Notes under the pieces: model-generated
The model's input: only the letters and a program-made list of their open reading frames with translations
Told to the model about the DNA's origin: nothing
The model's database searches: none
Part shown: positions 58,460 to 64,000 of the stretch, one piece after another
Layout of the letters: each line of letters opens with the position of its first letter
How positions within the stretch are numbered: position 1 is the first letter of the stretch
Assembly (NCBI RefSeq): GCF_003710255.1
Contig: NZ_RHIB01000005.1
Span: 1 to 64,000 of the forward strand
Origin: Alteribacter keqinensis
GTDB lineage: Bacteria; Bacillota; Bacilli; Bacillales; Salisediminibacteriaceae
Direction of reading: 5' to 3'
DNA: 64,000 nt
Position numbers and translations under genes: made by a program

Positions 58460-59341
58460 TTAAGAGCCGTCTGTATGGTAAAGCTTATACACTTCCCGCT
58501 TGTTCATCTCTCTGTCCTTTGCGGTCTGCTTAATCGCGTCTTTTGATGATTCTCCTTTTTCCATATAGGCTTTTACATGTTCAACTGTATCAAGGGTTTC
58601 CCACCAAACTTCGCCGGTCTCGCCGCTGCTGCCTTCCGGTGCTCCTTCTACAAAAAGAACGCACTCTCCTTTGATCTGGTTTGCTTCACAATGCTCCAGG
58701 AGCTCCTTCAGTGTCCCACGGACAAATTCCTCGTATCTTTTCGTCAGCTCTCTGCATAATACGGCTTTACGGCTGCCTAACGTCTCCAGCATTTCTTTTA
58801 ACGTGGCTGTAATCCTGTGCGGCGCCTCATAAAAGATCATCGTAGATTCATGATTTTTCCAGTAATTGAGTGTTTCTCGTTTGATTTTCTTTTTCCTATT
58901 CAAAAAACCGACAAAAGTAAACGAATCCGTCGACAATCCTGATGCAATAAGTCCGGTAACAGCCGCATTGGCTCCGGGGAGCGGGACAACGGTGATCTTT
59001 TCTTCTATACACCTGGCCACCAATTCCTGACCTGGATCTGAAATAGCAGGCATACCGGCGTCACTTACAAGAGCAATAATGCTTCCGTCAGCAAGTTTGT
59101 CTATAAGAAACTCTTCCCGTTCTGCTTTATTATGTTCATGATAACTCACAAGCTTTGTTTCAATCTCGAACACGTGGCAGAGGCGCTTTGTATTTCGCGT
59201 ATCCTCTGCAGCAATCAAGTCTGCTTCCTTTAATATAGACACCGCCCGGTACGTCATATCCTCCAGGTTCCCGATCGGAGTCGGAACAAGATACAGCGTC
59301 CCTTTTTCATCTTGATCTTTAAAGCTTTTTTGAACAAACAT
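58460..59341 (-). CDS. rsmI: 16S rRNA (cytidine1402-2'-O)-methyltransferase
   Basis: SAM-dependent tetrapyrrole-methylase-fold enzyme (YabC/YraL) that methylates C1402 in the ribosome P site. It has 293 residues with LVPTPIGNLEDMTYRAV, AAEDTRNTKRL, SDAGMPAISDPG and EAPHRI. ATG at 59341 follows GGAGGTGAG better than the ORF start three codons earlier. The position next to abrB and yazA is conserved. Confidence 0.96.
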   Translation of the reverse strand: MFVQKSFKDQDEKGTLYLVPTPIGNLEDMTYRAVSILKEADLIAAEDTRNTKRLCHVFEIETKLVSYHEHNKAEREEFLIDKLADGSIIALVSDAGMPAISDPGQELVARCIEEKITVVPLPGANAAVTGLIASGLSTDSFTFVGFLNRKKKIKRETLNYWKNHESTMIFYEAPHRITATLKEMLETLGSRKAVLCRELTKRYEEFVRGTLKELLEHCEANQIKGECVLFVEGAPEGSSGETGEVWWETLDTVEHVKAYMEKGESSKDAIKQTAKDREMNKREVYKLYHTDGS

Positions 59342-59425
59342 CCTGCTCACCTCCTCTGTTCTATACTCTCTTTTAGTATAGATTGTTGCTAAGTGTACTT
59401 TATCATAAACACAGTTATAAATATA

Positions 59426-59538
59426 AAGCCTGGGTACCCTGTATTTCCGCGGGGGCGCCGGTGAGCCTCCTCCTGCTCCGCAGTCCGGGGTCTCACCCTG
59501 GCGCCAATTCCTGCAGGAGTATTCGGGTACTCCGGCTT
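59426..59538. repeat. dispersed palindromic element, copy H (best-preserved core)
   Basis: The outer arms are AAGCCTGGGTACCC and GGGTACTCCGGCTT. The core begins TTTCCGCGGGGGCGCCGG and ends CTGCAGGAGTATTCGGG. It contains its own inverted pair, GGCGCCGGTGAGCC against GGGTCTCACCCTGGCGCC, so three nested stems can form. It lies between rsmI and yazA. Confidence 0.8.
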
Positions 59539-59558
59539 CTTCATCTATTTACGAAAAA

Positions 59559-59834
59559 CTACACTCGTTTTCCAAAACAGCCTTTCTTTAAAATTAACGC
59601 ACGCTTCTGTGCCTTTGATAACTGTTTTATCCTGTACTCAGCTTTTAACGCTTCTCCCTTTGACAGGAACAGCTCTTCATAAACCACTTCCAGCGGCGCC
59701 CTGCCTCTCGTGTATTTAGCACCGAGACCTGATGCATGAGCCTGAAGCCGCTTCTCAACATTTGTCGTATATCCCGTGTAATACGTTCCGTCGTTACATT
59801 CCAGTATGTACACGTAATGACTACCATGATTCAT
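59559..59834 (-). CDS. yazA: GIY-YIG nuclease domain protein YazA
   Basis: A 91-residue single-domain GIY-YIG (URI, UvrC-type) protein: YVYILECNDGTYYTGYT carries the two tyrosine elements and the conserved arginine and glutamate follow in KRLQAHASG and EEL. The cellular role is unknown; related proteins act in DNA repair or are uncharacterised. It overlaps the end of trmN6 by 14 nt. Confidence 0.94.
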   Translation of the reverse strand: MNHGSHYVYILECNDGTYYTGYTTNVEKRLQAHASGLGAKYTRGRAPLEVVYEELFLSKGEALKAEYRIKQLSKAQKRALILKKGCFGKRV

Positions 59835-60564
59835 AATGGTCTTTAAACTCCTTTAAGTACTGTCCGTCTTCTCCGTAAACTGAAATAGGAAAAAGAGTTT
59901 TCAGGCCTGGACTTCCGCTTTTCATGCTTTCGATCAGGACCATGTTCGCTTCTTTTCCCCGCTTTCCATGTACATACTGAATCCTCTTTGGCTCCAAGTC
60001 ATATGTACGAAGAGCCGACATAATATCAGCCAGGCGTTCGGGTCTGTGTACAAGGGCAAATTTCCCTCGGTATTTTACCAGCCTGGAGGCAATCCGTACG
60101 ACATCGTCTATCGTACATGTAATCTCGTGCCTCGCCAGAGAAATGGTTTTATTCTCGTTTCTGTCCCGCTCGTTCACTGTCATGGGAAAATAAGGCGGGT
60201 TACAGGTAACCACATCATACCGCCCCCAAGCCACATCGCCATGAAGCTTCGTAATATCCTGATGAATGACGTTCACCTGTTTATCCAGACCGTTATTCTT
60301 CATATTTCTTAGCGCAAGATCCACAAGAGGTTCCTGAATCTCCACCGCATCGATCGGGGCATCGGTTCTTTTCGTGAGCATCATTGGGATCGCTCCGTTC
60401 CCTGCACACAAGTCAATCATCCGCCCGCCCCGCTTCGGTATGCTTGCGAACTTTGATAGTAATACCGCATCTGTCGAAAAAACAAACACGTCTCGCCTTT
60501 GTATAATACCTAGTTTTGTTCCGGGTAAAAAGTCAACACGCTCTTCGTGATGTTGTTTGTCCAT
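59821..60564 (-). CDS. trmN6: tRNA1(Val) (adenine37-N6)-methyltransferase family protein (YabB)
   Basis: SAM-dependent methyltransferase of 247 residues. The SAM motif is IDLCAGNGAIPMML and the N6-adenine signature is NPPYF. It belongs to the TrmN6/YfiC family that modifies A37 of tRNA-Val in E. coli; the substrate in Bacillus is inferred. A terminator after yabA separates it from the upstream genes. Confidence 0.93.
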   Translation of the reverse strand: MDKQHHEERVDFLPGTKLGIIQRRDVFVFSTDAVLLSKFASIPKRGGRMIDLCAGNGAIPMMLTKRTDAPIDAVEIQEPLVDLALRNMKNNGLDKQVNVIHQDITKLHGDVAWGRYDVVTCNPPYFPMTVNERDRNENKTISLARHEITCTIDDVVRIASRLVKYRGKFALVHRPERLADIMSALRTYDLEPKRIQYVHGKRGKEANMVLIESMKSGSPGLKTLFPISVYGEDGQYLKEFKDHYESW

Positions 60565-60589
60565 ACACGTACTCCCCTGTTCAAATGAT

Positions 60590-60629
60590 GGAAAAAAAGT
60601 CTTCCCGGTATGAACTCGGAAAGACTTGA
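60590..60629 (-). terminator. yabA terminator
   Basis: The minus strand has AAGTCTTTCCGAG and CCGGGAAGACTT followed by TTTTTCC, 8 nt after the yabA stop. Confidence 0.85.
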
Positions 60630-60635
60630 ATACGA

Positions 60636-61013
60636 TTATTTTTTATTGAGAAACGAGAGGCAGAATAAACAATCGCCTTCTTTACGAATGCTCCCATAAT
60701 GCAGATTGCAGATATGAAAGCCTTCCTGATAAAGACGGGCCAGGTTATCGTACCCTTCGCCGAATTCCGTTTGCTTCGCTTCTTTACGGTCAGGCTTTGA
60801 CATTTTCCGCTGGGGTTTTTTCTGATCTTTTGCCTGGGTTTTCCCATCAAGACGTGTGCGCAAATGATTGTTTTCAATCGACAAATGATGGTTTTCTTCA
60901 AGGAGAAGAGCAAGCTGCTCCTTTAATTCCCCAAGCTCATGATGTAGACCGCCAATGCGCTCTTCCATATGGCTGACGCGTGCAAAAATCTCTTTTTTAT
61001 TCACGATCCCCAC
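60636..61013 (-). CDS. yabA: replication initiation control protein YabA
   Basis: Negative regulator of initiation that bridges DnaA and the DnaN clamp. It has 125 residues: an N-terminal leucine-rich coiled coil (about 1-60, for tetramers), a basic linker and a C-terminal zinc cluster (HICNLHYG, then CLFC). The position downstream of ricT is conserved. Confidence 0.97.
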   Translation of the reverse strand: MGIVNKKEIFARVSHMEERIGGLHHELGELKEQLALLLEENHHLSIENNHLRTRLDGKTQAKDQKKPQRKMSKPDRKEAKQTEFGEGYDNLARLYQEGFHICNLHYGSIRKEGDCLFCLSFLNKK

Positions 61014-61019
61014 ACCTCA

Positions 61020-61847
61020 TTAATTCGTGGTTTCGTTGGCGATTGCTCCTTCTTTCATGAGTTCATCCAATGTATACTCGACCACGCGCTGCGCTTCAAA
61101 CAACTCGACTTGCACAAGGCGCTCAAGCATATTTAATCCAACCACTTTCCCTTTACCATAGCTTGTTTTAATATGCTCATTTATATCCGGTAATTCTTTT
61201 TTCGCGCTTTCGTACATGTCGTTTTCATACTTCAGACAACACATTAAGCGCCCGCAGAGACCGGATATCTTTGTAGGATTAAGAGAAAGATTCTGATCTT
61301 TTGCCATTTTAATGGACACAGGCTCAAAGTCACCCAGAAACGTTGAACAGCAGAGCATACGTCCGCAAGGCCCGATGCCTCCAAGCATTTTAGCCTCGTC
61401 CCGCACCCCGATCTGTCTTAATTCAATACGTGTGCGGAAAATGGAAGCAAGGTCTTTTACAAGCTCACGGAAATCAATCCTTCCGTCTGCAGTAAAGTAA
61501 AAGAGAATCTTATTTCGGTCGAATGTATATTCCACGTCCACAAGCTTCATTTCAAGCTTATGTTCGTCGATTTTTTTAAAGCAGACATCAAAGGCCTTTT
61601 TTGCTTCTTCACGGTTTTCCTGAACCACGAGCTTATCCTTTTCCGTGGCAAGCCTGAGAACGCTTTTTAAAGGTAGCACGACATCCTTTTCATCAACCTC
61701 TTTGGGGCCGATGACGACTTTGCCGAATTCCACGCCTCTCGCAGTCTCAACAATGACATAATCGTCTGTGTTTATATCTATTGTACCCGGAGAAAAATAA
61801 TAGATCTTCCCCGCTTTTTTAAATCGGACACCTACTACTTGATGCAC
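61020..61847 (-). CDS. ricT: Y-complex protein RicT (YaaT, PSP1 family)
   Basis: Component of the RicA-RicF-RicT complex, which carries iron-sulfur clusters, stimulates the Spo0A phosphorelay and directs RNase Y maturation of mRNAs. It has 275 residues with the cysteine signature GPCGRMLCCSTF and GLCGRLMCCLKYEND. The GTG at 61847 follows GGAGGG at 5-nt spacing and gives the family start (HQVVGVRFKKAGKIYYF); it begins 1 nt past the holB stop. The longer frame upstream belongs to holB. Confidence 0.96.
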   Translation of the reverse strand: MHQVVGVRFKKAGKIYYFSPGTIDINTDDYVIVETARGVEFGKVVIGPKEVDEKDVVLPLKSVLRLATEKDKLVVQENREEAKKAFDVCFKKIDEHKLEMKLVDVEYTFDRNKILFYFTADGRIDFRELVKDLASIFRTRIELRQIGVRDEAKMLGGIGPCGRMLCCSTFLGDFEPVSIKMAKDQNLSLNPTKISGLCGRLMCCLKYENDMYESAKKELPDINEHIKTSYGKGKVVGLNMLERLVQVELFEAQRVVEYTLDELMKEGAIANETTN

Positions 61848-61848
61848 G

Positions 61849-62835
61849 TTATCCCTCCTGTAACCGAAGGAGCAGCTGCTCCATAACCAACTGAGGACTG
61901 GTATTTGCATCGAGACGGCGTTTTGCCTCAAGAATCGCAGTCAGGTTATTTCCCAGTTTCATCTGGGACACCTTCAATGCCTCGTCTTTAAGACGCTCTT
62001 CCTGATCGAAGAAGACAAGTTCATTCTGCTGATCCAGTTGCATACGAATCACATCTCGGTACCAGATCATTAAGAGGTCGAGACCGGTTTGCATCTCACT
62101 TTTTTCTTTAAAAAAGCCCATCCAGCCATCCTGAAGCATTAAATAAGCGTACCTTGGACGCTTAGATACTTCATCTGTTAATTGTATCACTTTGGTTCTT
62201 GCCTGTGCAATCCAATTCTCTTCACAGAGCCCTTTTGCTTCCTCCAGATCGGAGGTCAGCTGTGCGGCCACCTGGGCCTGGGCTTTAGAGATACCTTCTT
62301 TGATCATTTCCTTAACAAGCTTGTCCGGTGGTAAAGGAGCAAAAGAGAGCACCTGGGACCGCGATACAATTGTTTTAAGAATCCGGTGGTACTGTGTAGT
62401 CATCAGTACCGCCAGAGCCTCTCCGTCCGGTTCTTCGAGGAATTTCAGGATACTGTTGGCGGCATTGGGCGTCATTTTCTCCGCATCCTCTACAAGATAG
62501 ACCTTTTTAGCGGACTCCATTCCCCGGTAACTGAACTCTTTTTTCAAATGACGGATCTGGTCGACTTTAATTGTCTGCCCGTCCGTTTTTATCAAATGAA
62601 CATCGGGATGGTTACCCGATTTGATCCGCCTGCAGTCAGAGCACCTTCCGCAGGGCTCTCCGTCATTGACATCTGAGCAGAAGAAAGACCTGGCAAGCTG
62701 CTGTGCCACCTGACGCTTTCCGGTCCCTCTTCCTCCTTCAAACAAATATGCATGGGCAAGGCGGTTTTTTTTCAGACTGTTATTTATCATCTTAACAACC
62801 GTAGGCTGAGTGCTTGCTAGTTGTTCCCAATTCAT
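61849..62835 (-). CDS. holB: DNA polymerase III delta-prime subunit
   Basis: Clamp-loader subunit, AAA+ fold. It has 328 residues with a degenerate P-loop (GGRGTGKRQVAQ), the zinc module CSDVNDGEPCGRCSDC and the SRC-type VSRSQVL. The yaaR gene that sits between darA and holB in B. subtilis is absent; only 13 nt separate the two here. Confidence 0.96.
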   Translation of the reverse strand: MNWEQLASTQPTVVKMINNSLKKNRLAHAYLFEGGRGTGKRQVAQQLARSFFCSDVNDGEPCGRCSDCRRIKSGNHPDVHLIKTDGQTIKVDQIRHLKKEFSYRGMESAKKVYLVEDAEKMTPNAANSILKFLEEPDGEALAVLMTTQYHRILKTIVSRSQVLSFAPLPPDKLVKEMIKEGISKAQAQVAAQLTSDLEEAKGLCEENWIAQARTKVIQLTDEVSKRPRYAYLMLQDGWMGFFKEKSEMQTGLDLLMIWYRDVIRMQLDQQNELVFFDQEERLKDEALKVSQMKLGNNLTAILEAKRRLDANTSPQLVMEQLLLRLQEG

Positions 62836-62848
62836 GTACTAGCCTCCA

Positions 62849-63232
<384 letters not shown>

Positions 63233-63287
63233 TTATAACAGCTAAAAGGTCAATCTGTGACAGACCTCTCCCTGTTTTTAAATACAT

Positions 63288-63932
63288 TTAGCGTTTTTCG
63301 GCGTCCATATTAAGGAAAGAACGGATTTTAACCCATGCTTCCTCAATAACCTGATCGAGGCTTTCTTCTGCATTGATTGTCTGAATCCGTTCAGGATCCT
63401 TTTTCACAAGAGACTGGTACGCTTCTCTTACACGATAGTGAAAATCAAGCTTTTCCTGATCAAGCCGGTTATTTTCTCTTCCATCATTATCTGATATTCG
63501 GGACAGGCCCACTTTCGGATCAAGGTCAAAGTACAGCGTAAGGGACGGCATCAGCCCTGCAGTGGCAAAAAGATTCATATTCAGGACTTCTTCTACACCA
63601 ATTCCTCTGGCCACTCCTTGATAGACTAGGCTGCTGTCTATAAACCGGTCACAAAGAACCAGGTTCCCTTTCTCAAGCTCAGGCAGTACCGTTTCCACAA
63701 GATGCTGCCTCCGTGCAGCAGCATAAAGGAGAGCTTCCGTCCTTTCATCCATTTCTGTATGAGCAACATCCAGGATGATCTGCCTGATTTTTTCAGCAAT
63801 CACACTTCCTCCGGGCTCCCGTGTACTCGTTACAGTACAGCCCTCTTTTTCCAGTTTATCTTTAATGGCACGAAGGACCGTTGTTTTACCCGCACCTTCG
63901 CCCCCTTCAAATGTTATAAACAAACCATTCAC
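63288..63932 (-). CDS. tmk: thymidylate kinase
   Basis: Phosphorylates dTMP to dTDP. It has 214 residues with P-loop [13 protein letters not shown](F/Y) motif CDRFIDSS and the LID region [10 protein letters not shown]. The start is GTG (63930-63932) after GAGGAG. The neighbour order tmk-darA is conserved. Confidence 0.97.
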   Translation of the reverse strand: MNGLFITFEGGEGAGKTTVLRAIKDKLEKEGCTVTSTREPGGSVIAEKIRQIILDVAHTEMDERTEALLYAAARRQHLVETVLPELEKGNLVLCDRFIDSSLVYQGVARGIGVEEVLNMNLFATAGLMPSLTLYFDLDPKVGLSRISDNDGRENNRLDQEKLDFHYRVREAYQSLVKKDPERIQTINAEESLDQVIEEAWVKIRSFLNMDAEKR

Positions 63933-63951
63933 GTTAGAATCTCCTCACTTT

Positions 63952-64000
63952 TCAATCCTTCTTGTATACTTTAAGCCCTTTATGAAGCCATGCTGTGCCG
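63952..64000 (-). CDS. C-terminal end of an upstream gene (partial)
   Basis: A frame open from the right edge ends in GTAWLHKGLKVYKKD and a TGA 19 nt before tmk. In B. subtilis the gene here is yaaO, an Orn/Lys/Arg decarboxylase-like gene. Only 15 residues are present, so the identity is a guess from position. Confidence 0.35.
   Translation of the reverse strand, partial: GTAWLHKGLKVYKKD

Overview
The window is an almost completely syntenic piece of a Bacillaceae chromosome from the region just clockwise of the replication origin in Bacillus subtilis, printed on the antisense strand. It opens with the 5' end of a 16S rRNA gene (minus strand) and runs back through lysS, the folate/pab operon, cysK-hslO-coaX-ftsH-hpt-tilS, the spoIIE region, yabR-divIC-yabQ-yabP-rlbP-mazG, spoVT-mfd-fin-pth, rplY-prs-glmU-spoVG, purR-ispE-sspF-veg-yabG-ksgA-rnmV, yabE-tatD-metG, abrB, rsmI-yazA-trmN6-yabA-ricT-holB-darA to tmk. 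Every recognised gene is on the minus strand except abrB. Sporulation genes (spoIIE, spoVT, spoVG, fin, sspF, yabG, yabP, yabQ, abrB) mark an endospore former. Moderate GC, acidic tails and several small differences from B. subtilis suggest a halophilic or alkaliphilic relative, but the species cannot be fixed from the sequence alone.

The main departure from synteny is a catabolic island at 38.8-46.3 kb between spoVG and purR, where B. subtilis has yabJ (ridA). It holds a thiolase, a sigma-54 activator with CBS and PAS domains, a fused 3-ketoacid CoA-transferase, a GntP-type permease and a short-chain dehydrogenase. Together they would import 3-hydroxybutyrate or a similar short hydroxy acid, oxidise it, activate it with CoA and cleave it to acetyl-CoA. 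Two near-perfect sigma-54 promoters, one before the CoA-transferase operon and one before the thiolase-regulator pair, make this a compact self-contained regulon. Other departures: yaaR, yacD and the tRNA pair between yabR and spoIIE are absent, and two ThrE-family genes sit between tilS and yabT.

Regulatory sites visible by eye include tandem rrn promoters, a Met T-box before metG, a PurBox pair overlapping the purR promoter, sporulation promoters before fin, spoVT, spoVG and yabG, a Spo0A box at abrB, a wide-spacer promoter before spoIIE, and a parS-like site between tatD and metG.

The least explained content is in the intergenic gaps. One family comprises about nine degenerate, nested-palindrome elements (54-240 bp) whose asymmetric core always points the same way. 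The other is a set of four intergenic arrays in which a short core recurs about every 21 bp (two helical turns) with variable spacers, and the core differs between loci. A 47-residue ORF with nine cysteines between yabS and spoIIE is another unexplained item.
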